Positions 36,663-46,090 of a stretch of DNA of 64,000 nt are shown piece after piece; the first letter of the stretch is position 1, and every line of letters begins with the position of its first letter. The stretch is taken from positions 62,001 through 126,000 of the forward strand of contig NZ_VIUH01000011.1 of the NCBI RefSeq assembly GCF_007993865.1, in the 5' to 3' direction. The stretch comes from Pseudomonas sp. SJZ079 (lineage in GTDB: Bacteria; Pseudomonadota; Gammaproteobacteria; Pseudomonadales; Pseudomonadaceae). The notes beneath the pieces are model-generated. The model searched no databases. It was not told the origin of the DNA and saw nothing but the letters and a program-made list of their open reading frames with translations. The translations under genes were made by a program, and so were the position numbers.

Positions 36663-37826
36663 GTGAGCCCCGATATCAGTCTTCACCGCAAATTCGTTTC
36701 GCCGGAAATCATCTTCGGCGCCGGTTGCCGCCACAGCGTCGGCAACTACGCCAGCAACTACGGCGCGCGCAAGGTCTTGCTGGTGTCCGACCCGGGTGTA
36801 GTGGCCGTTGGCTGGGTCGCCGATGTGCAGGCCAGTCTGCAGCGCCAGGGCATCGAATACTGCCTGTTTACCCAGGTGTCGCCCAATCCGCGCTCCGAAG
36901 AGGTGATGCTCGGCGCCGAGTTGTACCTCAGTCAAGGCTGCAACGTGATAGTCGCGGTCGGCGGCGGCAGCCCGATGGACTGCGCCAAGGGTATCGGCAT
37001 CGTCGTGGCCCATGGTCGCAACATCATCGAATTCGAGGGCGTCGATACCCTGCGCGTGCCCAGTCCGCCGTTGATCCTGATTCCCACCACCGCCGGCACC
37101 TCGGCTGACGTGTCGCAGTTCGTGATCATCTCCAACCAGGACGAGCGGATGAAGTTTTCCATCGTCAGCAAGGGCGCGGTGCCCGACGTCTCGCTGATCG
37201 ACCCGGAAACCACCCTGAGCATGGACCCGTTCCTCTCCGCCTGTACCGGCATCGATGCGCTGGTGCACGCGATCGAAGCATTCGTCTCCACCGGCTCCGG
37301 ACCGCTGACCGACTCCCATGCCCTGGAGGCCATGCGCCTGATCAATGGCAACCTGGTGGCGATGATCGCCAACCCGAACGATATCGCCCTGCGCGAGAAG
37401 ATCATGCTCGGCAGCATGCAGGCCGGTCTGGCGTTTTCCAATGCCATTCTCGGTGCGGTGCATGCCATGGCGCACAGTCTCGGTGGCTATCTCGACCTGC
37501 CCCACGGCCTGTGCAACGCGGTGCTGATCGAGCACGTGGTGGCGTTCAACTACAACGCCGCGCCGGAGCGCTTCAGGATGGTCGCCGAAACCCTGGGCAT
37601 CGACAGCCGCGGGCTGAATCACCAGCAGGTGCGCCTGCGCCTGATCGAGCACCTGATCCGGTTCAAGCACGCGGTTGGCTTTCAGGAAACCCTGGCCTTG
37701 CACGGGGTCAGCACGGCCGACATCCCCTTCCTGTCGCAGCATGCGATGCAGGACCCGTGCATCCTCACCAACCCGCGCGAGTCGAGCCAGCGGGATGTCG
37801 AGGTCGTCTATGCCGAGGCCCTCTGA
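36663..37826 (+). CDS. ercA: ErcA-like iron-containing alcohol dehydrogenase
   Basis: The 387-residue protein is a group III alcohol dehydrogenase: cofactor loop VAVGGGSPMDCAKG, PTTAGTSADVSQF, and the iron-binding histidines within GIDALVHAIEAF and GAVHAMAHSLGGYLDLPHG. In P. aeruginosa the homologue ErcA sits at the same place beside the pqq operon and takes part in the regulatory network for PQQ-dependent ethanol oxidation. Whether it works as an enzyme or a sensor is not clear. Start is GTG at 36663 with no strong ribosome-binding site. It overlaps ercS by 17 bases. Confidence 0.9.
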   Translation: MSPDISLHRKFVSPEIIFGAGCRHSVGNYASNYGARKVLLVSDPGVVAVGWVADVQASLQRQGIEYCLFTQVSPNPRSEEVMLGAELYLSQGCNVIVAVGGGSPMDCAKGIGIVVAHGRNIIEFEGVDTLRVPSPPLILIPTTAGTSADVSQFVIISNQDERMKFSIVSKGAVPDVSLIDPETTLSMDPFLSACTGIDALVHAIEAFVSTGSGPLTDSHALEAMRLINGNLVAMIANPNDIALREKIMLGSMQAGLAFSNAILGAVHAMAHSLGGYLDLPHGLCNAVLIEHVVAFNYNAAPERFRMVAETLGIDSRGLNHQQVRLRLIEHLIRFKHAVGFQETLALHGVSTADIPFLSQHAMQDPCILTNPRESSQRDVEVVYAEAL

Positions 37827-39549
37827 CCAGCAGCGTCAGGCGCTCACCGAACTGCTCGGGTTGGGCAGCCACTCGGTGCGCAAGAGTCACTACCCGGAGC
37901 TGCTGGCGCGTTTGGAAGAGCTGGAGACCGAGCGCAACCGCTACAAGTGGCTGTTCGAACACGCGGTGCACGGCATCTTTCAGGCCAGCCTGCAGGAAGG
38001 CTTACGGGCCGCCAATCCTGCCTTGGCGCGGATGCTCGGCTACGATGACCCGCAGGATGTGCTCTGGTCACTGACCGACTTGGCCAGCTACATGTTCGTC
38101 GGTGGCGCAGAGGAAATGACCCGTATTCGTCAGATGCTCAGTCGAGACTCCGGGCTGTTTGGCTATGAAACACAACTGCGGCGCAAGGACGGCAGCAGCA
38201 TCGACGTGTTGATGAACCTGTTGCTGAAGCCGGATGAGGAGGGCTTGTTCGAGGGGTTCGTCGCCGATATCACCGAGCGCAAACAGGCACAAAAGCGCTT
38301 GCAACAGCTCAATGATGAGTTGGAGCAGCGAGTCAGTTCGCGCACTGCCGAGCTGCAGGAAGCCAACCGCAACCTGTTGCAGCAGATAGTCGAGCGCAAG
38401 CGTATCGAACAGGCCCTGCGTGAGGCGCGCGACGCCGCCGAAGCCGCCAACCACAGCAAGGACAAATACCTGGCTGCGGCCAGCCATGACTTGTTGCAAC
38501 CGTTGAACGCCGCACGCCTGTTGATCTCCACTCTGCGCGAGCGCAGTCTGCCAGAGGCCGAGCGCACACTAGTCGAACGCAGCCATCAGGCATTGGAGGG
38601 GGCCGAGGATCTGCTCACCGACTTGCTGGATATCTCCAAGCTCGATCAGGCGGCGATTCAGCCGGATATCGATGTGTATCGCCTGGAGGAAGTGCTGGCG
38701 CCCCTGGCCTCGGAGTTCCAGTCGGTGGCCGCCGCCGAGGGTCTGAGTCTGAGGGTGCGTACTCCAAGCTATGCCATCAGCACCGATTTCCGTTTGCTCA
38801 CCCGTATTCTGCGCAACTTCCTCAGCAATGCCTGTCGCTATACCGAGCAGGGGCGCATCCTGCTCGGTGCGCGCAAGCGTGGTGAGTATCTCGAGCTGCA
38901 AGTATGGGACAGCGGCCGTGGCATTCCCGCCGACCAGTTAGGCAGCATCTTTCTGGAGTTTAACCAGCTCAACGTCGGCCGCGCTGCCGAGCGCAAAGGC
39001 GTCGGTCTTGGTTTGGCAATTGTCGATCGGATCGCGCGGATGCTCGGTTACCCGGTCACGGTGCGCTCGCATCCAGGCCGTGGCTCGGTGTTTGCTATCC
39101 GGGTGCCATTGGCGCAGCAGTCTATCCAGACGCCCCCTGCTGCACTAGTCATGCGCTCGCCGGTCGGTGATCCGCTGCCAGGGCGACGCGTGTTGGTGTT
39201 GGATAACGAGCTGAGCATTCTGCACAGCATGTCCGCTTTGCTCGAACAGTGGGGTTGCGACGTTGTCGTTGCGGTGGACCAGACAGCCGCATTGCAGGTG
39301 CTTGGCGAACAGGTCCCGGATTTGATCTTGGCGGATTTTCACCTCGATCATGGGGTGATTGGCTGCGACGTGGTGGAGCACTTGCGCCGACATTTCGCCT
39401 CGGCCATTCCTGCGGTGATAATTACCGCGGATCGCAGTGATCAGTGCCGACGCGATCTGCAGCGCATGGGTGTGCCGCTGTTGAACAAACCGCTCAAGCC
39501 GGGAAAGTTGCGCGCCGTGCTCAGCCAGTTGTTGCGCGATCCATTGTAG
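37810..39549 (+). CDS. ercS: ErcS-like PAS hybrid sensor histidine kinase
   Basis: The 579-residue protein has no membrane segment. Domains in order: a PAS domain at about 45-160 (WLFEHAVHGIFQASL), a coiled coil, the histidine box AAASHDLLQPLNAARLL near residue 220, an ATPase domain (NFLSNACRYT, DSGRGIPADQ, KGVGLGLAI), and a C-terminal receiver with its aspartate in LILADFHLDHG. It should be a cytosolic hybrid kinase. In P. aeruginosa ErcS and ErcA act in the cascade controlling ethanol oxidation. The ATG at 37810 lies inside ercA after CGAGGT. Confidence 0.9.
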   Translation: MPRPSDQQRQALTELLGLGSHSVRKSHYPELLARLEELETERNRYKWLFEHAVHGIFQASLQEGLRAANPALARMLGYDDPQDVLWSLTDLASYMFVGGAEEMTRIRQMLSRDSGLFGYETQLRRKDGSSIDVLMNLLLKPDEEGLFEGFVADITERKQAQKRLQQLNDELEQRVSSRTAELQEANRNLLQQIVERKRIEQALREARDAAEAANHSKDKYLAAASHDLLQPLNAARLLISTLRERSLPEAERTLVERSHQALEGAEDLLTDLLDISKLDQAAIQPDIDVYRLEEVLAPLASEFQSVAAAEGLSLRVRTPSYAISTDFRLLTRILRNFLSNACRYTEQGRILLGARKRGEYLELQVWDSGRGIPADQLGSIFLEFNQLNVGRAAERKGVGLGLAIVDRIARMLGYPVTVRSHPGRGSVFAIRVPLAQQSIQTPPAALVMRSPVGDPLPGRRVLVLDNELSILHSMSALLEQWGCDVVVAVDQTAALQVLGEQVPDLILADFHLDHGVIGCDVVEHLRRHFASAIPAVIITADRSDQCRRDLQRMGVPLLNKPLKPGKLRAVLSQLLRDPL

Positions 39550-39734
39550 TTACCGCCATAAGATCGTTCGCAGTCGTTACTTCTGCGAGTTGCTCTGATC
39601 ATAATGAGTGCCGGGAAATGTACGGCGGGCTGCCAGCAACTTTTTAGTGGCTGCCTGGTCGATTGACTATGCTGTTTGGAACCCCCTTGCTCCTTACGGG
39701 TCAAGGGTTATGGTCGACTAAGGAGATAAGCACA

Positions 39735-40136
39735 ATGTACAAGCATTCGATCTTTCGGCGTTTGGCTGTCGCGTTAGCAGCGTTGCATATCCTTATGGTT
39801 GTGCAGGTCCCGATGGCCAATGCCGCGATGATAGGCACGTCCGAAGTTTTGCAGCAGCAACAGCAACAGGTGGACCGTCAACAGCTGATGAGCATGCTCG
39901 ATGATCAAGGCGTGCAAGAGAAGCTGCAGAGCATGGGGGTCGAGCGTTCGCAGGTCGAACAGCGGATCAATAGCTTGACTGGTGCCGAGCTGGCGCAATT
40001 CAATCAGCAGTTGCAGGATGCGCCGGCGGGCAGTGGTGTGGTCGGTATCATCGTGCTGTTCTTGGTGATTTTCATCATTACCGACCTGCTCTGCGCTACT
40101 AATATCTTTAGCTTCGTCAAATGCATAAATCGTTGA
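39735..40136 (+). CDS. PA2779-family small membrane protein
   Basis: The 133-residue protein starts with a signal-like hydrophobic helix (RLAVALAALHILMVVQVPMA, probable cleavage at ANAAM). A glutamine-rich helix follows (LQQQQQQVDRQQLMSML), then a loop with INSLTGAELAQFNQQL, and it ends with a membrane helix (GVVGIIVLFLVIFIITDLL). Start supported by AGGAGAT 9 bases before the ATG at 39735. It resembles the family of PA2779 in P. aeruginosa, function unknown. It overlaps the following peptidase gene by 16 bases, so the two proteins probably work together. Confidence 0.88.
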   Translation: MYKHSIFRRLAVALAALHILMVVQVPMANAAMIGTSEVLQQQQQQVDRQQLMSMLDDQGVQEKLQSMGVERSQVEQRINSLTGAELAQFNQQLQDAPAGSGVVGIIVLFLVIFIITDLLCATNIFSFVKCINR

Positions 40137-41092
40137 GCATTGCGCGGTTTCTTCCCGCTGTACTCGTTCTACTGCTAGGCGCGTGTGCGAGGTCTCCGGT
40201 GTTGCCGCCGGAGACCTCGCGGCTGCCCGAGCGTGTTGAGCTCACTAGCGTGCCGTTTTTTCCACAGACGGCTTATCAGTGTGGGCCGGCGGCGCTGGCG
40301 ACCATGCTCAATCAACGTGGGGTCGTGACCAGTCCCGGCTTACTCAAGGATCGGGTATTCATTCCTGAGCGTGAAGGCAGTCTGCAGGTCGAGATGGTCG
40401 CCACTGCCCGGGCGCACGACATGCTGGTGTATCCCGTGCCGCCACGTTTGGACGCTCTTTTGGCGGAGGTGGCAGCGGGTAATCCGGTATTGGTGTTGCA
40501 GAATCTGGCCTTCGATTGGTATCCCCGTTGGCATTTCGCGGTGGTGGTCGGTTATGACCAGCGCGAGCGCACCTTGATTCTGCGCTCGGGTACGACGCGA
40601 CGCTGGCAAAGCGATTTCACTAGCTTCGACAGCACTTGGGCGCGTGGTGGGCGCTGGGCGGTATTGACCTTACCTGCGGACAAATTACCGGCCCAACCTG
40701 AGTTGCGACCCTGGCTCAAGGCTGCCAGCGATCTTGAGGAAACCGGGCATATCGAGGCGGCGCAACGTGCCTTCCGTGCGGCTACCCAGCATTGGCCTGA
40801 GGAGTCCCTGGGGTGGTTTGCTTTGGCCAACAGTCATTATTCCCGTGGTGATACGCGCGAGGCTGAGGTAGCGCTGCGCAAGAGTCTGGCACAGGAACCC
40901 GATTTCGCTGTGGGTTGGTTCAACCTCTCGCAGATATTGGGTGAACGCGGTTGCCAGCAGAGCGCCAAGCAGGCACTCGCTTGCGCTCAGCGCTTGGCCC
41001 CTGACGACAAACGTTTTGCCGTGGGGGCAGGTCAAACCCTGGTTGCTTCCGGGCAGTGCGCGTTACCTCCGGTGTGCCCCCTGGCTAACTGA
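40121..41092 (+). CDS. PA2778-family C39-like cysteine peptidase lipoprotein with TPR
   Basis: The 323-residue protein has a lipoprotein signal with lipobox LLLGAC. A papain-like C39 domain follows, with catalytic cysteine in TAYQCGPAALATML near residue 53 and histidine in RWHFAVVVGYD near residue 145. The C-terminal half holds tetratricopeptide-type helices (AAQRAFRAATQHWPEESLGW, AEVALRKSLAQEPDFAVGWF). C39 peptidases usually cut leader peptides, here on the periplasmic side. The substrate is unknown; the overlapping small membrane protein is a candidate partner, which is an inference. Confidence 0.9.
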   Translation: MHKSLSIARFLPAVLVLLLGACARSPVLPPETSRLPERVELTSVPFFPQTAYQCGPAALATMLNQRGVVTSPGLLKDRVFIPEREGSLQVEMVATARAHDMLVYPVPPRLDALLAEVAAGNPVLVLQNLAFDWYPRWHFAVVVGYDQRERTLILRSGTTRRWQSDFTSFDSTWARGGRWAVLTLPADKLPAQPELRPWLKAASDLEETGHIEAAQRAFRAATQHWPEESLGWFALANSHYSRGDTREAEVALRKSLAQEPDFAVGWFNLSQILGERGCQQSAKQALACAQRLAPDDKRFAVGAGQTLVASGQCALPPVCPLAN

Positions 41093-41104
41093 TAAAAGCT
41101 GCAT

Positions 41105-41140
41105 AGCAAAACGGCGCCTGAATGGGCGCCGTTTTGCTTT
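41105..41140. terminator. Intrinsic terminator between convergent genes
   Basis: AGCAAAACGGCGCC and GGCGCCGTTTTGCT form a 14-base stem with a 5-base loop. The A/T-rich outer part makes it usable in both directions, so it can end both the peptidase gene and the convergent oxidase gene at 41151. Confidence 0.9.
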
Positions 41141-41150
41141 TGGCCAATGG

Positions 41151-42434
41151 TTAGAAGCCGAGCTTGTCACGCAAGCTGTAGTACCAGGCCCCCATCGCGG
41201 TGAAGGGCACCCGGAACAATTGACCGCCGGGGAAGGGGTAATGCGGTAGCCCGGCGAAAGCGTCAAAACGCTCGGCCTGGCCGCGCAGCGCTTCGGCCAG
41301 CACCTTGCCGGCTAGGTGGGTGTAGGTTACGCCGTGACCGCTGCAGCCTTGCGAATAGTAGATATTGTCGCCGAGCCGGCCAACCTGAGGCAGGCGTGAC
41401 AGCGTCAGCAAGAAGTTGCCGGTCCAGGCGTAATCGATCTTTACATCCTTCAGTTGTGGGAAGGTCTTGAGCAGGTTCGGCCGGATTATCGCCTCAATAT
41501 CGGCCGGGTCGCGTGCGCCATAAACCACGCCGCCGCCGAAGATCAGGCGCTTGTCGCCGCTGAGGCGGTAGTAGTCGAGCAGGTAGTTGCAGTCCTCGAC
41601 GCAATAGTCCTGAGGCAGGAGGCTTTTCGCGAGTTCATCGGAGAGTGGCTCAGTGGTGATCACCTGGGTGCCGCACGGCATCGATTTAGCCGCTAGCTCG
41701 GGGATCAGGTTGCCCAGGTAGGCGTTGCCGGCGACCACCACGAACTTGGCTTTGATCCGCCCTTGCGGGGTATGTACCACTGGGTTGGCGCCACGCTCGA
41801 TACGAATGGCCGGGGACTGCTCATAAATCACACCGCCGAGGGATTCAACCGCCGCCGCCTCACCCAGTGCCAGGTTGAGCGGGTGCACATGCCCGCCACT
41901 CATGTCGAGCATGCCGCCTATATAGTTGTCGCTCGCGACGACTTCTCGGATGCGCTTGGCATCCATCAGTTCCAGCTGGGTATGGCCATAGCGTTCCCAG
42001 AGTTTTTTCTGCGATTCCAGGTGGCCCATTTGTTTGTCGGTGATTGCCGCAAACACACCACCGTCTTTCAGGTCGCACTGGATGTTGTACTTGGCGATGC
42101 GCTCACGAATGATCCGGCCGCCTTCGAATGCCATTTGCCCAAGCAACTGAGCCTGCTTGGGCTCGACGGTGCGTTCAATGACATCGATGTCGCGGCTATA
42201 ACTGTTGACGATCTGTCCACCGTTGCGGCCTGAGGCGCCAAAGCCGACTTTTGCGGCTTCCAGCACGCTGACCTTGAAGCCGCTTTCCAGCAGAAATAGC
42301 GCAGTGGATAGGCCGGTATAGCCAGCGCCGATAATACAGACGTCCGTTTCGACCTCGCCGTTTAGCTCTGGGCGGAGTGGAACTGGATTGGCTGAAGCGG
42401 CGTAATAGGATTGTGGATAGGCCGTGTGCGTCAT
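41151..42434 (-). CDS. FAD-dependent gamma-glutamylputrescine oxidase-like enzyme (PuuB/PauB type)
   Basis: The 427-residue protein has the DAO-type FAD fold: VCIIGAGYTGLSTALFLLES, GASGRNGGQIVNSYSRD, and near the C-terminus GRLGDNIYYSQGCSGHGVTY. It resembles gamma-glutamylputrescine oxidases, which oxidise glutamylated putrescine in polyamine catabolism. The neighbourhood with PA2778/PA2779-type genes matches the place of pauB3 in P. aeruginosa, but a paralogue with different substrate is possible. It lies alone on the minus strand, ended by a shared terminator. Confidence 0.87.
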   Translation of the reverse strand: MTHTAYPQSYYAASANPVPLRPELNGEVETDVCIIGAGYTGLSTALFLLESGFKVSVLEAAKVGFGASGRNGGQIVNSYSRDIDVIERTVEPKQAQLLGQMAFEGGRIIRERIAKYNIQCDLKDGGVFAAITDKQMGHLESQKKLWERYGHTQLELMDAKRIREVVASDNYIGGMLDMSGGHVHPLNLALGEAAAVESLGGVIYEQSPAIRIERGANPVVHTPQGRIKAKFVVVAGNAYLGNLIPELAAKSMPCGTQVITTEPLSDELAKSLLPQDYCVEDCNYLLDYYRLSGDKRLIFGGGVVYGARDPADIEAIIRPNLLKTFPQLKDVKIDYAWTGNFLLTLSRLPQVGRLGDNIYYSQGCSGHGVTYTHLAGKVLAEALRGQAERFDAFAGLPHYPFPGGQLFRVPFTAMGAWYYSLRDKLGF

Positions 42435-42576
42435 TTTTTAATACCTGTTCTTTATTTTTTACGAATGGCGCGATGCTACCTGAGTTAAAAATCCTCGGCT
42501 AGTGCCCTGTGCAAAATCCTAAACGTTCGGTTAGCAGTAAAAAATTCGCTTATTCAGTCAGTTAGCGAAAAAAGTG

Positions 42577-42604
42577 TTGACTCTTTTTAGCGCCTCCGTA
42601 GAAT
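42577..42604 (+). promoter_or_regulatory. Sigma-70 promoter of tRNA-Val
   Basis: TTGACT at 42577 and TAGAAT at 42599 are separated by 16 bases and followed by a GC-rich discriminator (GCGCACCC) typical of stringently controlled stable-RNA promoters. The tRNA begins 13 bases after the -10 hexamer. Confidence 0.85.
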
Positions 42605-42617
42605 GCGCACCCATCGT

Positions 42618-42694
42618 AGGCACGTAGCTCAGTTGGTTAGAGCACCACCTTGACATGGTGGGGGTCGTTGGTTCGAATCCAATCGTGCCTACCA
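42618..42694 (+). tRNA. tRNA-Val (anticodon GAC)
   Basis: The 77-base gene folds as a cloverleaf: acceptor AGGCACG pairs with CGTGCCT, anticodon arm CCACC-TTGACAT-GGTGG with anticodon GAC, T-arm GGTTCGAATCC, and an encoded ACCA 3' end. It reads GUC and GUU. A terminator follows at once, so it is probably a single-gene transcript. Confidence 0.97.
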
Positions 42695-42705
42695 AATTTG
42701 GTAGA

Positions 42706-42731
42706 AAGGGTCGCTTAAGCGACCCTTTTTT
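42706..42731 (+). terminator. Intrinsic terminator after tRNA-Val
   Basis: AAAGGGTCGCTTAAGCGACCCTTTTTT is a perfect palindromic stem followed by T, 11 bases after the tRNA. Confidence 0.92.
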
Positions 42732-42935
42732 ATTGGGCGACTTGTCAGGGCTGCACCTTTCTGGAAGCATCCTGCAATCGCTTTTCGTGCGTTTAAACCT
42801 CCAGTGACTCTGGTTCGGTTCAGGTTGGCTCTTGAGCTCCTGCCACTGTAAGGCAGGCACACCGCCGAATCACTTACTGGCTCATCCCAACCCACGTGGC
42901 CTTTGGTAGAGGTCACCACTAGGAGAGGAGGCGCC

Positions 42936-44858
42936 ATGCCCACTATCACTCTTCCCGACGGCAGTCAGCGTTCATTCGATCACCCGGTATCCGTTGCCGA
43001 GGTGGCGCAATCCATTGGTGCGGGCCTGGCCAAGGCCACGCTGGCCGGTAGGGTCAATGGCCGGTTGGTCGATGCCAGCGATCTAATCGACAGCGATGCG
43101 ACCCTGCAAATCATCACGCCGAAAGATCAAGAGGGGCTGGAGATTATCCGTCACTCCTGTGCGCACCTGATCGGCCATGCAGTCAAGCAACTGTTTCCGA
43201 CCGCCAAGATGGTGATCGGGCCGGTGATCGAGGGAGGCTTCTATTACGACATCGCCTCCGAGCGTCCTTTCACCCTGGAGGATGTCGCTGCGATCGAGCA
43301 GCGCATGCAGCAGTTGATCGAGAAGGACTACGATGTCATCAAAAAGGTGACGCCGCGTGCCGAGGTCATCGATGTTTTCCAGTCTCGCGGCGAAGACTAC
43401 AAGCTGCGTCTGGTTGAAGACATGCCAGACGAGCAGGCCATGGGTCTGTACTACCACGAAGAGTACGTGGACATGTGCCGTGGTCCGCACGTGCCGAACA
43501 CCCGCTTCCTTAAAGCCTTCAAGCTGACCAAGCTATCCGGCGCCTACTGGCGTGGTGATGCCAAGAACGAACAGCTGCAGCGGGTCTATGGCACGGCCTG
43601 GGCCGATAAGAAGCAATTGGCGGCTTACATTCAGCGTATCGAAGAGGCTGAGAAGCGCGACCATCGCAAGATCGGCAAGCGCCTGGATCTGTTCCATACC
43701 CAGGAAGAAGCACCGGGCATGGTGTTCTGGCACCCGAATGGCTGGACCTTGTATCAGGTGCTTGAGCAGTACATGCGCAAAGTGCAGCATGAGAACGGCT
43801 ATTTGGAGATCAAGACGCCGCAGGTGGTCGATCGCTCGCTGTGGGAGAAGTCCGGGCACTGGGCCAACTACGCCGAAAACATGTTCACCACTGAGTCGGA
43901 AAGTCGGGATTACGCGATCAAGCCGATGAACTGCCCTTGTCACGTGCAGGTGTTCAATCAAGGCCTGAAGAGCTACCGCGAACTGCCGATGCGTCTGGCC
44001 GAGTTCGGTGCCTGCCATCGCAATGAGCCGTCTGGAGCACTGCACGGCATCATGCGCGTGCGCGGCTTTACCCAGGACGATGCCCACATCTTCTGCACCG
44101 AAGAGCAGATGCAGGCTGAGTCGGCTGATTTCATCAAGCTGACCCTGGCGGTCTATGCCGATTTCGGCTTTACCGACATTCAGCTCAAACTCTCGACCCG
44201 TCCGGAAAAGCGCGTGGGCTCTGATGAGTTGTGGGACCGCGCCGAGCAGGCGCTGGCCGATGCGCTGGAAAGCGCTGGCCTGTCCTATGATTTGCAGCCG
44301 GGTGAGGGGGCTTTTTACGGTCCGAAGATCGAATTCTCGTTGAAGGATTGTCTGGGGCGTGTCTGGCAGTGTGGTACCCTGCAGCTCGATTTCAATCTGC
44401 CGATCCGTTTGGGTGCAGAGTTCGTCAGCGAGGACAACAGTCGCAAGCATCCGGTGATGTTGCACCGTGCGATTCTCGGTTCCTTCGAGCGGTTTATCGG
44501 TATTTTGATCGAACACTATGAAGGGGCATTTCCGGCTTGGCTGGCGCCTACGCAGGCTGTGGTGATGAATATCACCGATAAACAGGCTGAATTTGCTCAA
44601 GAAGTCGAAAAAACCCTCAATCAAAGCGGGTTTCGTGCCAAGTCTGACTTGAGAAACGAAAAAATTGGCTTTAAAATCCGCGAGCATACTTTGCTCAAGG
44701 TTCCCTATCTCTTGGTTATCGGAGATCGGGAGGTTGAAATGCAAACTGTCGCCGTGCGTACCCGTGAAGGTGTTGATTTGGGCTCGATGCCCATCAGTCA
44801 GTTCACCGAGTTCCTCGCACAGGCGGTTTCCCGGCGTGGTCGCCAAGATTCGGAGTAA
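42936..44858 (+). CDS. thrS: Threonyl-tRNA synthetase
   Basis: The 640-residue protein has a TGS domain ([20 protein letters not shown]), a second editing domain with [10 protein letters not shown] and the CRGPHV zinc/editing motif near residue 185, and a class II catalytic core with [10 protein letters not shown], then the anticodon-binding domain. It charges tRNA-Thr and edits mis-charged Ser-tRNA. The ATG at 42936 follows AGGAGAGGAGG. The 200-base leader holds a small hairpin (CCTGCC/GGCAGG at 42839-42857) but no clear tRNA-like operator. The reported frame extension of 11 codons is not used. Confidence 0.98.
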   Translation: MPTITLPDGSQRSFDHPVSVAEVAQSIGAGLAKATLAGRVNGRLVDASDLIDSDATLQIITPKDQEGLEIIRHSCAHLIGHAVKQLFPTAKMVIGPVIEGGFYYDIASERPFTLEDVAAIEQRMQQLIEKDYDVIKKVTPRAEVIDVFQSRGEDYKLRLVEDMPDEQAMGLYYHEEYVDMCRGPHVPNTRFLKAFKLTKLSGAYWRGDAKNEQLQRVYGTAWADKKQLAAYIQRIEEAEKRDHRKIGKRLDLFHTQEEAPGMVFWHPNGWTLYQVLEQYMRKVQHENGYLEIKTPQVVDRSLWEKSGHWANYAENMFTTESESRDYAIKPMNCPCHVQVFNQGLKSYRELPMRLAEFGACHRNEPSGALHGIMRVRGFTQDDAHIFCTEEQMQAESADFIKLTLAVYADFGFTDIQLKLSTRPEKRVGSDELWDRAEQALADALESAGLSYDLQPGEGAFYGPKIEFSLKDCLGRVWQCGTLQLDFNLPIRLGAEFVSEDNSRKHPVMLHRAILGSFERFIGILIEHYEGAFPAWLAPTQAVVMNITDKQAEFAQEVEKTLNQSGFRAKSDLRNEKIGFKIREHTLLKVPYLLVIGDREVEMQTVAVRTREGVDLGSMPISQFTEFLAQAVSRRGRQDSE

Positions 44859-44863
44859 TAATT

Positions 44864-45409
44864 ATTAAGCGTGAAATGAGACAAGATAAACGAGCTGCAC
44901 CTAAAGCGCCGATCAATGAGAATATCTCGGCACGCGAGGTTCGGTTAATTGGCGCTGAAGGCGAGCAAATTGGCATCGTCTCGATTGATGAAGCGCTTAG
45001 AATTGCTGAGGAATCCAAGCTGGATTTGGTGGAGATTTCCGCCGATGCGATTCCCCCGGTTTGCCGGGTCATGGACTACGGCAAGTCGATCTTCGAAAAG
45101 AAGAAGCAGATTGCTGCTGCAAAGAAAAACCAGAAGCAGATCCAGGTTAAAGAAATCAAGTTTCGTCCAGGGACGGAGGAAGGGGATTACCAGGTAAAAC
45201 TACGCAACCTGGTACGTTTCCTTAGTGATGGGGACAGGGCCAAGGTTTCATTGCGATTCCGAGGCCGTGAGATGGCGCATCAGGAGCTGGGCATGGAGTT
45301 GTTGAAGCGGGTTGAAGCTGACCTGCTTGAATACGGCACCGTTGAACAGCATCCAAAGATGGAAGGACGCCAGCTGATCATGGTCATCGCCCCCAAAAAG
45401 AAGAAATAA
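44864..45409 (+). CDS. infC: Translation initiation factor IF-3 with non-AUG start
   Basis: The protein is a full IF-3: N-domain [20 protein letters not shown], a lysine-rich linker ([18 protein letters not shown]) and a C-domain ending MVIAPKKKK. It binds the 30S subunit and checks start-codon choice. I set the start at the ATT at 44864 because GGAG (44852) is 8 bases upstream, whereas the first ATG (44876) is 20 bases away. The preceding ATT (44861) or ATA (44858) are also possible. Rare start codons in infC are known to let IF-3 repress its own synthesis. It starts 5 bases after thrS. Confidence 0.93.
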   Translation: MKREMRQDKRAAPKAPINENISAREVRLIGAEGEQIGIVSIDEALRIAEESKLDLVEISADAIPPVCRVMDYGKSIFEKKKQIAAAKKNQKQIQVKEIKFRPGTEEGDYQVKLRNLVRFLSDGDRAKVSLRFRGREMAHQELGMELLKRVEADLLEYGTVEQHPKMEGRQLIMVIAPKKKK

Positions 45410-45469
45410 CCACCAGGGCACGGCAGGCCTTGCGGTTATGTTTATCAACTGAATGCGGAGTATCCGAAC

Positions 45470-45664
45470 ATGCCAAAGATGAAAACTAAGAGTGGTGCAG
45501 CGAAGCGTTTTCTGAAGACTGCTTCAGGCTTCAAGCACAAGCACGCTTTCAAGAGCCACATCCTGACCAAAATGTCCACCAAGCGTAAGCGTCAACTGCG
45601 CGGGAGCACCATGGTGCATCCGTCTGACGTGGCAAAGGTGGCGCGCATGCTGCGCGTTCGTTAA
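45470..45664 (+). CDS. rpmI: Ribosomal protein L35
   Basis: The 64-residue basic protein [20 protein letters not shown] is typical bL35. It lies 60 bases after infC and 26 before rplT. In enterics L20 represses rpmI-rplT translation by binding an mRNA structure in this region; whether this operates here cannot be read directly. Confidence 0.98.
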   Translation: MPKMKTKSGAAKRFLKTASGFKHKHAFKSHILTKMSTKRKRQLRGSTMVHPSDVAKVARMLRVR

Positions 45665-45690
45665 TTCGGTCAAGATAGAGGAAGTTACTC

Positions 45691-46047
45691 ATGGCTCGTG
45701 TAAAGCGCGGCGTTATTGCTCGTAAGCGTCACAAAAAAATTCTGAAACTCGCTAAAGGCTACTACGGTGCGCGTTCGCGCGTATTCCGCGTTGCCAAGCA
45801 GGCAGTGATCAAGGCAGGCCAGTACGCCTACCGTGACCGTCGCCAGAAGAAGCGTCAGTTCCGTGCACTGTGGATCGCCCGTATCAATGCTGGCGCTCGT
45901 GTAAATGGCTTGTCCTATAGCCGTTTCATTGCTGGCTTGAAAAAGGCAGCAATCGAGATCGACCGCAAGGTATTGGCTGATCTGGCAGTGAACGAAAAAG
46001 CGGCGTTTGCTGCGATTGTCGAGAAAGCGAAAGCCGTACTGGCTTAA
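45691..46047 (+). CDS. rplT: Ribosomal protein L20
   Basis: The 118-residue protein starts [20 protein letters not shown] and has the conserved [20 protein letters not shown]. bL20 is an early assembly protein of the 50S subunit. A ribosome-binding GAGGAAG precedes the ATG. A hairpin follows before pheS. Confidence 0.98.
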   Translation: MARVKRGVIARKRHKKILKLAKGYYGARSRVFRVAKQAVIKAGQYAYRDRRQKKRQFRALWIARINAGARVNGLSYSRFIAGLKKAAIEIDRKVLADLAVNEKAAFAAIVEKAKAVLA

Positions 46048-46090
46048 GTCCCCGACAATCACCGGGCTCGCCCGGTGCTAAACGTCACCA

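Noticed and set aside
42732..42935. Threonine attenuator or T-box in the thrS leader
   Set aside because: No Thr-codon-rich leader peptide, no terminator and no T-box sequence; only a small 6-base hairpin is visible.
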